NCBI RefSeq assembly: GCF_000499845.2 | Contig: NC_023756.2 | Location: forward strand, 3,621,332-3,685,331 | DNA: 64,000 bases | DNA from: Phaseolus vulgaris | Taxonomy: Eukaryota > Streptophyta > Magnoliopsida > Fabales > Fabaceae | Reading direction: 5' to 3' | Shown here: one piece after another, positions 22,773 through 34,503 of the stretch | Position numbering within the stretch: the first letter of the stretch is position 1 | Layout: each line of letters opens with the position of its first letter | Made by a program: the position numbers and the translations under genes | The notes under the pieces: generated by a model | What the model was told of the DNA's origin: nothing | The model's database searches: none | Seen by the model: only the letters and a program-made list of their open reading frames with translations

Positions 22773-24870
22773 ATGGTGAATGATGACGCATTGGTATTGG
22801 AATGTAAGATGAGTTCAGTGTTGAGCCTGATGAAGAAGACTTTCTATTCGAACAATGAAATTTTCCTTCGTGAACTTATTAATAATGCTTTTGATGTAAG
22901 TTCACTTTCAATTTTGATTTTATATTTGTACATTTCTTTTATGGAATTGTTATCAATCAATGTATGCCTTCACAGGCTCTAAATAAAATTCAATTTGGGA
23001 GGCTCGCAGACATGAGAATTTTAGATGATGAATTGATGATTAGATTGATACCTCACAGGGCTAAGAAAACACTTTCTATCATCGATAATGGTGTTGGCAT
23101 GACCAAATATGGTAGGAAGGTCACAATGTTTTATTTTCATTTCTATTAAATGGTTATTAAATTATTTTCATTTGTATTTCATGGTTATTAATTGTAGTTT
23201 TGTTATATGTGTTTGTTTTAGATTTGGTCAATAATTTGGATGTTGGATTCTACTCAGCTTATTTAGTTGCTCACAAGGTTATAGTTACCTCTAAGTATAA
23301 TGACCTTGATCAATATAATTGGGAATCTCAACTCGATGGATCCTTAATTGTCACTAGGGACATTACTGCCAAAAAAATTTCAAGGGGAACCAAAATCACC
23401 CTCTTTCTCAAGGACGACCAGGTATCAATATTAACGCATCCCCAATTTTTTTGTTATTTACTTTTTCTAACTCATTTTTTCTTTTAGTTGGAGTACACAA
23501 AAGAGGCCACCATCAAGAATCTGGTTAACAAACACTGCCAGCACATTACCTATCCTATCTACATTTGGAGTGAAAACACCAAAGACTATTGGCAACTCAT
23601 TAACTCTTGGTTGAATAAGCAAGAGATGAAGAACAAATTTGTGGATGAGAAGCTTGGAAATCACTTACCTAATGATCTCATAGTCTCGATTCTCTTCAAA
23701 CTTCCTTTGAAATCTCTCAAGAGATTTGGAGGCCTCTACAAATCATGGGCCCTCTTGTTTGAAAATTCTCATTTTATAGACTTATTTCGTAATAATGTCA
23801 TATCTAGTCACCATTCCTACTATGATGATACATCTCTCGTTCTATGTCTCTATCAATATTATAATGACCCGATTAAGTATGAGTCCTGTTTATATTTACT
23901 TAATGGTGAAAAGTTTCAGAATACAGAAAAATTGAATTGGAAAAATCCACTAGAGGATCACCCTTTTGAAAAATATATATTTAGTTATTCCAGTGTTAAT
24001 GGAATTCTTTGCTTTTACCTAAATTATTATAACCAATCTATGTATTTATGGAATCCAGCTACAGGTGAATTAAAGATCCTTCCTCGCAGCCCAACTGAGT
24101 ATGTACCACCTCATGTCAAGGCTTATATTACAAATGATGGCTTTGGTTATGATTGTGTAAGAGATGATTATAAGGTGATTAGAACTGTGACGTTTGATGA
24201 AAATTCGTTTGGTGAGAGGGATGAAGAGTTGTTTACTATTGAATGGGATTTCACACCCATATGTGAAATATATAGCCAAAAAAGTAACTGTTGGAGGAAA
24301 GTTGATATGGATTACGCTTTTTGTTCAAAAGGTGGGGAGAACAATCTGTACTTAGATGGAATGTGTCATTGGTTAAATAACTGGTATTCTAGTCAAGATC
24401 TTGAGTTTCAACTTGATATTTCATCTACTGATGACCAAGTATACTTGGTGTCATTTGACATGAGTAATGAGACATACTGTGCAACCGTTGTGCCCATAGA
24501 CATGGCCATAGATGATGATTTTGTTATATATGGTGTGGACAGGTTCTTGTTTGTCTTAAATGGGTCAATTGCTATGATGTCAAATGATCAAGGTAAAACT
24601 ACCTTTTACATATCAATTTTGGGTGAAGTTGGTAAGAAAGAAACATGGAAGAAACTCTTCATTTTTGATCCTTTACCTGGCATTGGAACACCTATTGGAG
24701 CAAGGAGTATGGGCAATATACTCTTCAAAACAAAGGATGGTCAACTAGTTTGGTTTGACTTAAGTACCCACAAAATTACCAAGGTTGGTATCAAAGTACA
24801 TCCTGGTATAATGTTCCATATGGTAATTTATAGGGAAAGTCTTGTTCAAATCCAAGGAATGAAAAGTTAA
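22773..24870 (+). CDS. HSP90 N-domain/F-box/FBA chimeric protein, copy A
   Basis: Four exons, 22773-22895, 22976-23111, 23222-23421 and 23488-24870, give a 613-residue protein; every junction is GT-AG and in frame. Residues 1-153 plus about 45 more are the HSP90 N-terminal (GHKL ATPase) domain: SNNEIFLRELINNAFDAL with E34 and N38 matching the catalytic Glu and Mg/ATP-binding Asn of HSP90, IIDNGVGMTK with D78 and G82, then VGFYSAYLVAHKVIV and RGTKITLFLKDDQLEY. The ATP lid is missing: NNL is joined directly to DVGFYSAYL, dropping about 27 residues including GQFG. The HSP90 charged linker, middle and C-terminal domains are absent. From residue about 209 follows an F-box (LPNDLIVSILFKLPLKSLKRF) and an F-box-associated region (NGILCF near 324, WNPATGELKILP near 341). 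Expected role: SKP1-binding substrate receptor of an SCF ubiquitin ligase. The function of the HSP90 part is unknown. The exon model is inferred from homology and splice consensus. Confidence 0.85.
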
Positions 24871-25900
24871 TTATTTTTGTTGTTATAACCTAAGCGACTT
24901 ATGACTTTTTTTAAAGGTTTCTCTTGTATATATACAAATGGGTTGACAATTTCAAATTATAATTAAACATGATAAATTATCAAATCCTTTGATAATAATT
25001 ATAAATTTGTTTTGAACATTTGATCTCTCTTTTTGTCTATATTCTTATATTGGTTCTATTTCAACTTTAAAAATAATCTTTTACCTTTAAGCATGTGTTA
25101 TTAACTAATGAAGAGAAATTTTGTTTATAGTTTCATCTATGATATGATAAGGGAGCAAAATAAGTGGTTTATGAAGGATATATGTATGTTTTAAGATATA
25201 TTAGTATAATAATTAGTTATTTCTTTTACTTTTATTCCTCTTACTTTTTCTCCTATTGTGCTTAAGTAGAAACTAAAAAGAGTCGAGAACTGCTAAATTT
25301 TAAGTATATTGTAATGAATTTTTTTGAAACATAATGACTTAGTGTCCTCCGTAAATATATGTTAACTATGTCATGATGAAAGTATAAAATTGTAAGAGTT
25401 ATTGTTTAGATCTCATGTTTGAAGTTTGTGTTATATAAAATTCTTTAATAAGTGAGAGAGTAAGTCCTTTATAAGATAGAAGTGAATTATCTATTTATTT
25501 AAATTTACTTTTTTATTTTTAAATTTATAAAAGTTTGTAGGCTGAATGATTAACATTAATTGTCATGTGGATTTTTGTGTCATTTTATAAAATCTAGAAA
25601 AAAAATACAAATAAATCATGTATTTGTCAAAAAATAAGGCATGAAATTTAAATATTTTTTAATATTTAATTGAGGCTGTTTTCGTAATTTAATTCCACAT
25701 TTTATACAATAGAATTCAACATGCTTTCGTAATATAATTAAAATTGTATTGATAATTCTAAGAACAACAAAATTTGATTGCAATACACAAAGTTGCTTCT
25801 TCTCCAACATGATAAAACAAACGTTGTTAAAACAAATGTTGTTAAAGCCAAAACTAGGTAGAATCTTATCTTGTATCTTTTTTTGTTTTTAATTCTTTCA
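24871..25900. other. 3' flank of chimera A
   Basis: AT-rich non-coding DNA shared with the 3' flanks of copies B and C. No gene seen. Confidence 0.55.
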
Positions 25901-25919
25901 GTAAGGAGAAGTATAGATT

Positions 25920-26470
25920 GGTACTTATTAGTAATTTATTACAAATAAAAAGATTTTTTTATAATAATAACTTAGAATTTCAACTTCTATGGAAAAAGAA
26001 GTTTGAATGTTAAAAACTAATTTAACTATCAATGTTTTTTAATTGATAAAAGAATTTCTGATTTAGTGAATATAATAATTAGTTATTTTTATTTCACCTA
26101 TCATAATCATCTCTCACAATAGTGTTGGAATCCATTACTATCAATGCACAAATTTAAAACAAAATTGGAAACAATATATATGGAAGAGAAGCAAGGATAA
26201 AATATGAGAATGAAGATATCTGCTTAATAATGTGAAACAGGAAAGGAAATATCTGATAATTGTAAAACAATATCATAAGGTAGATTTTGAATCCAATTTT
26301 ATGCAAGAAAAATATGATTATAAAAGAGACTCCAGGGAAGAAAAAATGAGCATCATATGCAACACACTGTAACCTAGTTTTATTTTATTTTCTTCTTTTT
26401 CTTGTTTTTGCCTCCGCATGGAAGGCTAAAATCCTTTTCGTTGATTCCTTTGTAATTCCCCATCAGTTCT
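25920..26470. repeat. Second copy of the 20.0-20.44 kb segment
   Basis: Matches 19.99-20.44 kb and 36.12-36.56 kb in the same orientation, for example CATCATATGCAACACACT and CCTCCGCATGGAA. This is a duplication inside or at the edge of unit 1. Confidence 0.7.
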
Positions 26471-27330
26471 TGTACTCTTTCTTAGGGTAGGTTGAACTAG
26501 GATATGTATCCACAATATGGGTGTTTTGAAAGACCTCTTTTCTTGGACAATAGGATTTCGTATAAGGTTCCTTTTTTATAATACCCTCCCTCTGTCTACT
26601 CCTAGGTCTATGTAAGCTTTCTATATGTTTACTTTGAGACCTATGTGTTTTACTTTCCTGAGATTGGGTATATTTTATAAGCATTTATTTTATCTCAGAA
26701 AGGTCTTCATTGCTTTTTTTTCAAAGCCAAAAGTATCTTATGATCACCCGTAGTTAAATTTGGAAAACTGAAAAATTCACAAAAGATTTAAAATTTGAAC
26801 TAGGCTGAACAAAAATGTTTTCACAAAAGTTTAGATATTTTTTTCCGAAGTTAATCAAGGAATCTAAAGTGAGAATTTTCCAAATTCACTCACAGGAAAG
26901 TGATGTGAGTCACAATGGACGACTTAAGTACAAAGACTTTCCTAGTCAGAGCTTACCTAAAAAAGGTCACACAAATGTTTTCGGAAGAAACTTCAAAAGA
27001 ATTTGAAAACATAAAAGTGTGTGTGTGAATGCGCAAATGATCCTGAAGACCAAAGAAAGGTATACTAAGTACAAGAAGAGGAAAAACCCTAAAGTATCAC
27101 AAAGACATAAAAGGTAAAGAAAATAAAAGAAAGGGATAATGCGAAAAGAGAAAGCATAGAAATAAATGCAAGTGTAAAGTTGGAAAAGTCATATGGTGAT
27201 AGTGCAATGAACACTTAAAGCTCACTGACACATTATCACACTACTGCACAAAAATTATTACAAATTTTATTGGGATTTCGGTTGGAGCATTTTCCCAAAC
27301 ACTAAAAAGGAAAGACAATTATACAAGAAA
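26471..27330. repeat. Segment S between unit 1 and repeat R
   Basis: Non-coding sequence; the part from about 26.78 kb is also found at 41.99-42.47 kb and 52.02-52.62 kb. A frame at 26815-27006 (MFSQKFRYFFPKLIKE…) is repeated at 52088-52279 with few changes. It is not recognised as a protein and is deleted from the unit 2 copy. Confidence 0.55.
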
Positions 27331-29305
27331 ATAAAATCGCAAAAAATTCTATGATACTAAAACAAATTACAAGGCTTGAACATAAGGTGTTTGGTGAAAA
27401 GTCTGAAAGTATATGATTTGGTCCTTGAAGTGAAGTAATATGAATTTCCTTCTCTTTGATCCTTCTTTCTTCTTTTGATATAGAGTCTTGAAGACCAAAT
27501 TGTTACCCCAAAAATGGTTTAGCCAAAGCATTCATTTATGTACCACTTCTAGCACCACCAAATCACCAAAAAGGTGTACCAACGGAAGCCAATAAAGAAA
27601 GCAATAAATGCTAAAAATTTGTGAAGCTAAAATCAAGACGAATAATCATGTAGTCCGGCTTTGGATGGTCCTCCATCAAATAATATATGATAAACAACAA
27701 TGGAAGGTCAAGAAAGACGAGCAAAAATTAAGGCTACTAATTAAAGTAAGCACAAGAAAACGGAACCTAAGAAATGCTCTAGAAAAGATTACAAACAAAA
27801 AATTCTAGAGTGGATTGCCATAGACTGTTGCAGAATTTATATGAATTTTTTCACAAACTTTTTTAGGCTGAAATATTTACGGTATAAACTCAACAAGGGA
27901 TAATATGCAACAAAGTTGAGGCTAAATGGATTTGTATTCACAGAGAAATAAAAGCAACAAGTTGATATTGCCGCAAACAATTTGGTAGCAGTTATGCAAT
28001 CTAGGTTCAACATTGGCCGAGTGGAGTGTAAGATTTATGGTAATTTTTATACAAAGAATTTAAAGCTAAAATTTGAACTAGTTATAGGTAAGATATGTTG
28101 CATAATATGGTAAAAGTATCAAGCTAAAACACCAAAGGAACTTGGTGCAATAAACTGAAAATTAAGAGCTACAAATGCACGGAAACTATGTGTGATACAA
28201 CAAAAACGTCCTGGATTTGGTGGGTTTTTTTTTTTTTTTTGTAGTTGAGATTAGAATGTGCTTGTTTTACTATATGTCGTAAACATGTCAAGGTTCATAC
28301 AAAAAAAAATTCACAAGATTTGGATGCAAAATGAGGTCAGGGTAATTTTTCAAAACGAAGTGAAAATCATATAATTATGAAAACTGAGCAGAAACCTAAA
28401 GAAGTCAACGAAGAATTGAACAAAATTTCAAGACAATTATTGGAAATGGATTAAAGAAACTCACTAATGAACTAGTAGCAAGTTGAAAGACTCAGGAATA
28501 GGTAAAAACTGAAAAGAACAAAAGCATAAACTCAGAAACTCAAAGGAACCTTTTCACAAACACTAGGTGTGCATGAACACAAACTATCAAACATCTAGCA
28601 AAATAAAAACACTTAACCAAAAAAATCAAAACTAATGAAGAATTGAATGTGAAACTGAACAAGCAAATATTAGAAACACTAAACAAGACCTTAATGCACA
28701 CATACATGGATTTAAACTAAAAAAAAAACAAATAATGAAGCATTATCAAAGGAAAATCGAAGAACACAAACTGTACTGTTTTGGTGTGGATGCTATATGC
28801 AACATAAATAAACAAAAGGCACCAAACAAAACATGGAATGAACCAATTAAATTGTAAAAAAAAGGTTAAACATTGGAAAATGAACTAGAACAACAATTGA
28901 ACCAATTAAAAGCAAGAAAAATGCAAAACAAAAGAGAACAACAAGCAACAAGTGAGGTTAAAGTGTTTGATGAATGTTTAAGTGAATTTAACTGGTGAAA
29001 AATTGTTTTAAATGATGGAAACAAATTATAATTAGATAAAAATGATTATAAACATTGTAAAACAAATAATTATGGAAGAACAAGCAAGAACCGTGAAGAA
29101 CAAGGTTGAACAAAAAAAATTGTGAAATTTGACTTAGTTGGAAGAAGCTTGGTTGTGGGATCTTGGTGTGCTCTGATCCACCTGATGTAATCCAAGCTTG
29201 AGGTTGGATTAAAATATGGAGTGGCGACGGAATTGGTTGGAGAAGTTCACCGAAAGTAAGAGGAGAAGGTGAGTTTCGGTTGGAATTTGAGGTGCAATGA
29301 AGAGG
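27331..29305 (-). repeat. Dispersed repeat R, minus-orientation copy
   Basis: Its left 1.2 kb is the reverse complement of 14.90-16.03 kb; part is the reverse complement of 31.60-31.98 kb. The copy extends further (to about 29.3 kb) than the one at 14.9 kb. No coding capacity is recognised. Confidence 0.65.
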
Positions 29306-30056
29306 AAAAAGGTGTGTCCAACGTTCCTAAGGTTTTACTAGGCCAATTAGGCTCTCTAGCAAGGGAAATTTAGGAGAGAATGAGGTTTCAAATCTGAATA
29401 CTTCATTAAATAATAACAAATCTTAATACATGAGGTTCATTTGAGATATTTATAGATGAAGAGGATGAAAGTAACTTTTTCTTTAAGCTACCATAACTCT
29501 AGTTAAGCAAGCTTAACTATGGTGAGGTTAGTGGCTTAAGGAGGTGGCGTGTAGGTCCTCTTAAGATGCTCTAGAGACCGTTGCTTGTATGACAAGTAAG
29601 GGTTTCTAGAGTGTCTTTGATTTATTTACAAACTACTCTTAAACTAGTTTAAAATACAAGTCCTAAACATCATTATTCTACTATTTGTAATTTCTATACA
29701 AATAGTTCTTCTGTCTTTATTTTTGTATATGGTGACTTGGATGGTCCTCCATTAATCTCCCTTCCTTCAAAAGGATCTACCCTCAGATCCGGTTAAAGTG
29801 CCACCTTATTTGTAAAGATTGGATTCAATATCCACCCGGTTCGTGGATCCACCTAAAAAAGAAAGTAAGAATACAAAATTAGTAAACATATTTGGAAATT
29901 TTCCAAAAAATGTGTTGTATATTTTTTGTAGAAGAAAAGTCTTTAACAATAGAAAAAGAATGTAAGTGAGATATACCTTCCTTGTAAGATGGAGTAAGTA
30001 GGCACAAAATTTTGGAAGGTTTGGAAGGGTAATCCTCTATTGTTGGTTGAGGTGTT
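29306..30056. repeat. Left arm of a large inverted repeat
   Basis: Reverse complement of 31007-31602. Diagnostic pairs are GGTTTTACTAGGCCAAT at about 29331 against ATTGGCCTAGTAAAACC at 31561, and AGGGTAATCCTCTATTG near 30026 against its complement near 31020. This arm is about 150 bp longer than the other, mainly because of sequence around 29.43-29.60 kb that the right arm lacks. Confidence 0.9.
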
Positions 30057-31006
30057 TCTATATTTTGTCTTTCACCTTCTATTTTTGTTTTGAGTTTTAT
30101 GGCATCCTCTCAAAGTTTTGCAAGTGTAAGAGGACATATAGTATATTTATGACCTTTGAAATGGAAAGTTATTTAATTGGAATGACCTTCATGAAGAGTA
30201 TTACGATCAAATTGTCAAGGTCACCCAAGTATCATGTGTCCAATTTCTGTGGGGATAAGATCACATAAAATGTTTTCTTGGTAATTTCCTATGTGAATTG
30301 GCGCACCTGCTTGTGTTTAACAACTACACCATCATGTTGATTAATCCAGTCTAATATGTTTGACAACTACAACATCATGTTGACTAACTTAGAACTCTAA
30401 CAGTTATAACAAGAACCACTATCGAAAATTAAGGAACAAATGTTATCTAGAACTTTACATTTAGTGTGTGTGAAATAGGTTTTCTCATTGTGAAGTACCT
30501 AATTCTACGGGACAACTTTGAAGGAGTCATTGAACCATCCATAAATCTCCTGTACGTAGTTGAATTTCTTCCTTAGAAGACATGACTTCTTCAGCCTCAA
30601 ATACAAAAGATAAAGTATTAATCCCTTGAATGTCTTGGTCTTTTAAAATCAATGTTTTCTTTTGAGGACATTGATAAATGTCATAATTTAGTGACATTTT
30701 CTACAAAAAGCTAGGCACTTATGAATTTTAATTGTTGATAAAGTTATAATTCAATCTTAAAATTAGGAATTTGAATCTTTTAACATATTTTGGATTATGA
30801 GATGGAAAAGAACTATTTATTCCCAAGTTTATGCTAATTTTAGGAATCTAGGGAAAGATGGAGATAAAAGGTGATGCAATCCAAGGTCAACCATAAGTTT
30901 ATGTCTAAGTCTAGCAAAAGAGTCTCCTGAAACAGGTTTCGTGAGAACATCAGTGACTTGGAAGTAGGCTAGAAGGTGAACAAGCAGCATGAAAACAAAC
31001 TATTAT
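30057..31006. other. Spacer of the inverted repeat, TE debris
   Basis: About 950 bases without an intact gene. The only recognised content is a short copia RNase H end (30880-30975). The rest has no similarity that I can name. Confidence 0.5.
30880..30975 (-). pseudogene. Ty1/copia RNase H C-terminal scrap
   Basis: The minus strand reads QVTDVLTKPVSGDSFARLRHKL, which matches the end of copia polyproteins (consensus ADVLTKPL…F..LR.KL). Upstream coding sequence is missing. Confidence 0.65.
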
Positions 31007-31602
31007 AACACCTCAACCAATAGAGGATTACCCTTCAAAAATTTTGTTCCGACTTACTCCAACTTGCAAGGAAGGTATATCTCAATTACATTCTTTTTCT
31101 ATTGTTAAAGACTTTTCTTCTACAAAAAGGATACAACACATTTTTTGGAAAATTTACAAATATGTTTACTTATTATGTATTCTTACTTTCTCTTTTAGGT
31201 GGATCCACGAACCGGTGGATATTGAATCCAGTCTATACAAATAAGGTGGCACTTTAATTGGATCTGAGGGTAGATCCTTTTGAAGAAAGGGAGATTAATG
31301 GAGGACCATCCAAGCAACCATATATAAGAATAAAGATACAAGAACTATTTGTATAGAAATTACAAATAGTAGAATAATGATGTTTAGGACTTGTATTTTG
31401 AACTAGTTTAAGAGTAGTTGGTAAATAAATCAAAGACACTCTAGATACCCTTACTTCTGATACAAGGAAGAGTCTCATGTATTCAAATTTGTTATTATTG
31501 AATGAAGTATTTAGATTTGAAACCTAATTCTCTCTGAAATTTCCCTTGCTAGAGAGCCTAATTGGCCTAGTAAAACCATGGGAAAGTTGATCACACCTTT
31601 TT
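31007..31602. repeat. Right arm of the large inverted repeat
   Basis: Reverse complement of 29306-30056, with a deletion relative to it. It joins directly to a plus-orientation copy of repeat R, so the mirror symmetry continues beyond the arm. Confidence 0.9.
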
Positions 31603-31980
31603 GTAGGCCAGTGCACATGAACAAGGCCAATGTTGAACCTAGATTGCATAATTCTACCAAATTGCTTGCGGTTATATCAACTTGTTGTATTTATTTATCT
31701 GTGAATAAATATCCATATAGTCTCAAATTTGTTGCATATTTCTCCTTGTTGAGTTTATACCATAAAATACTTTGTGAAAAAAATCATATAAATTCTGCAA
31801 CAGTTTGTGTCAGTCCACTCTAGAATTTTTGGTTTGTAATCTTTTCAAGAGCATTTCTTAGGTTGCTTAGTTTTATTAGTAGCTTTAATTTTTGCTTGTC
31901 TTTCTTGACCTTGACCTTCCATTGTTGTTTATGATATATTATTTGATGGAGGACCATCCAAAAAGTCAGACTACATCATA
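31603..31980 (+). repeat. Dispersed repeat R, deleted plus-orientation copy
   Basis: Matches parts of 15.39-15.77 kb (for example AATGTTGAACCTAGATTGCA) and then jumps to the R end next to unit 2. The stretch equivalent to about 15.77-16.03 kb is missing. Confidence 0.7.
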
Positions 31981-32136
31981 GAATTTTGTATAAGTTTATT
32001 ATAAAATATGAACAATTTGCAAAGATTTATTTTATTAGATTAAGTTTCAAAGATTTATTTAAAAACTGATGAAAATATTTTTTTCAAAACCTAATAAATA
32101 AATAATTTTAATACTATTTTATTATTTATCCTTTAA

Positions 32137-33010
<874 letters not shown>

Positions 33011-33754
33011 CAAGAAAGTGCAGAGAAAGAATGATGACAGAAGTAGTTTGAAGATGGAGAATGTCATCATACCCATGTATGTATCTTGAACTCTTGTTTT
33101 GGGTGTCTCTATTCCACTCATGTGCCTCTGCTCTTCTTATATTGGGAAAGAGGGATCAAATATTTACCCTTTTTTACATCATGCATCTTTTTCACTTTTT
33201 CTTTTCTTATCTTTCCCTTTTCATTTATCATGGTATCATTTAATAATTTATTATATAAATTATTGTAAGCTTTTTTGTTATTCCTTTCTCTTCACTGTAC
33301 TTTCAAAGAAATTAATGCCTCCTCATTTGTACTCCCTTATTTTATAAATCATCACCTTTAATTTTAAAGTATAATTTATTAGAAAAGTATATTTAACACT
33401 CACCCAAAGAGAAATTACAACAATTAAACAACTATTTTGATAATATAATAATATATATATATATATATATTAATATTTTAAGTTAAAAAGTATAATAAGT
33501 ATGAAAGCATGTTACATCCAATCCAATTCTTCTTAATTTCATAGTAACATTCAATAATTAGTCAAATACAACATCAAATAACCAATACAACACAACTGAA
33601 ATTTTTATTGGACACATAGAACAGGATTACCCTGTTGCAGTAGACCTGTTGCAGTAGACCTAATAACAGGAGAAAATAAGATACAACATATAATTGTGTA
33701 TATTTGTGTAGAATTGTTTAATCTTTATTCATCAATTAGTTATATTGTATCTTA
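33011..33754. other. Intergenic DNA, 3' of the unit 2 RNase
   Basis: AT-rich with a (TA)n run at 33449-33471. Includes about 0.3 kb not present in unit 1. Small frames here are not protein-like. Confidence 0.5.
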
Positions 33755-34473
33755 TTACAGAAAGTTTACATACTGACCTTTATCACATGCAAACCATTGT
33801 GAAGGACAGTTGATGTACCCAGGAAATTGGTTTGTGTCCAAACATAATCTTATTTCAATTACATGCTTAGGTGATGCTTTGGAACATACGACTTGTGGTT
33901 TAGCACCCAGAGATAGGCTTATGGTTGAGATGATATGATTTTTATCATAGTTCCCACCACTTAATATACCTGCATTGTTAAGTATTGCTTGAAGATCATT
34001 TCTTGCATAAATATCTAATGCCAACATGAAGAAATCAAATGACATCATATAAGAGCAGGTTCCATGCTTCTTCCACTGGTAAGACCAAAATGTTGTGTCA
34101 TTCGCATTTAACAAATTTGGCCAATCTTGTTGGAGTTCACTTTGTATTCCTCCCATCTAACAAAATAAATAATAGAAAGTGTCATCTCTTCAATATCATA
34201 TCAAAATATTATAATATTAAGAAATTTAAATTAAAGCCTTACCTGAGGTAGTATCTGATTTCCTCCACAGTTTTCTAGTCTGATGGAGTTGGAAGATGGC
34301 CATAGACCATGAATAGTAAACTTCATTAGTGTTGCTTTTTCTGGTATGCATGATTTTTCATGACATAAGCCTGGTGGCCAAGTTTGTGCAATCATCCTAT
34401 AATCAAATCCATTAGCAAAACCATAACCATGGAATAGGAAAAATCCTATAAAGATGAAAGTGAAGTTATTCAT
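33755..34473 (-). CDS. T2-type ribonuclease, S-like, single intron
   Basis: Two exons, 34473-34243 and 34156-33755, joined by a GT-AG intron at phase 0, encode 210 residues. Residues 1-22 form a signal peptide, so the enzyme should enter the secretory pathway and cleave RNA through a 2',3'-cyclic phosphate. The first active-site block FTIHGLWPSS has His55; the second, WSYQWKKHGTC, has His108 and Cys111. The usual Glu four residues before the second His (HEW..KHG) is Gln104 here, which may change activity, although Gln also occurs in some S-RNase-lineage proteins. Cysteines in PPGLCHEKSC, ENCGG, VVCSKA, RLCLD, INCPS and FACDK fit the family. The single intron between the two active-site blocks resembles S-RNases rather than typical multi-intron S-like RNases. 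An upstream in-frame ATG at 34503 exists only because of a deletion, so MNNF is preferred. The TATA box seen in unit 1 is deleted. Confidence 0.85.
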
Positions 34474-34503
34474 TTTGAATGAATGTTTAAACAAACATAA
34501 CAA

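Larger units (their letters stand above)
16031..26470. repeat. Tandem duplication unit 1
   Basis: This segment matches 31.98-42.0 kb in order and orientation over nearly its whole length: exon-like block, T2 RNase, intergenic DNA, G-run repeat, LINE remnant, MITE, HSP90/F-box gene and its 3' flank. A shorter version lies at 47.76-52.0 kb. Unit 1 has an extra copy of a 0.45-kb internal segment after the F-box gene (about 25.95-26.47 kb, matching 19.99-20.44 kb), suggesting that a further partial unit was once attached. Confidence 0.85.

Noticed and set aside
23488..24870. Treating exon 4 as a separate F-box gene starting at its first codon
   Set aside because: The first codon is TTG preceded by a TTTTAG acceptor, and its first 45 or so residues continue the HSP90 domain (LEY…KNLVNKH…YPIYIW). 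The homologous exon structure in two other copies supports one spliced gene.
26815..27006. Frame MFSQKFRYFFPKLIKE… repeated at 52088-52279
   Set aside because: Present only as part of segment S, short, and removed from the unit 2 copy. Treated as non-coding repeat.
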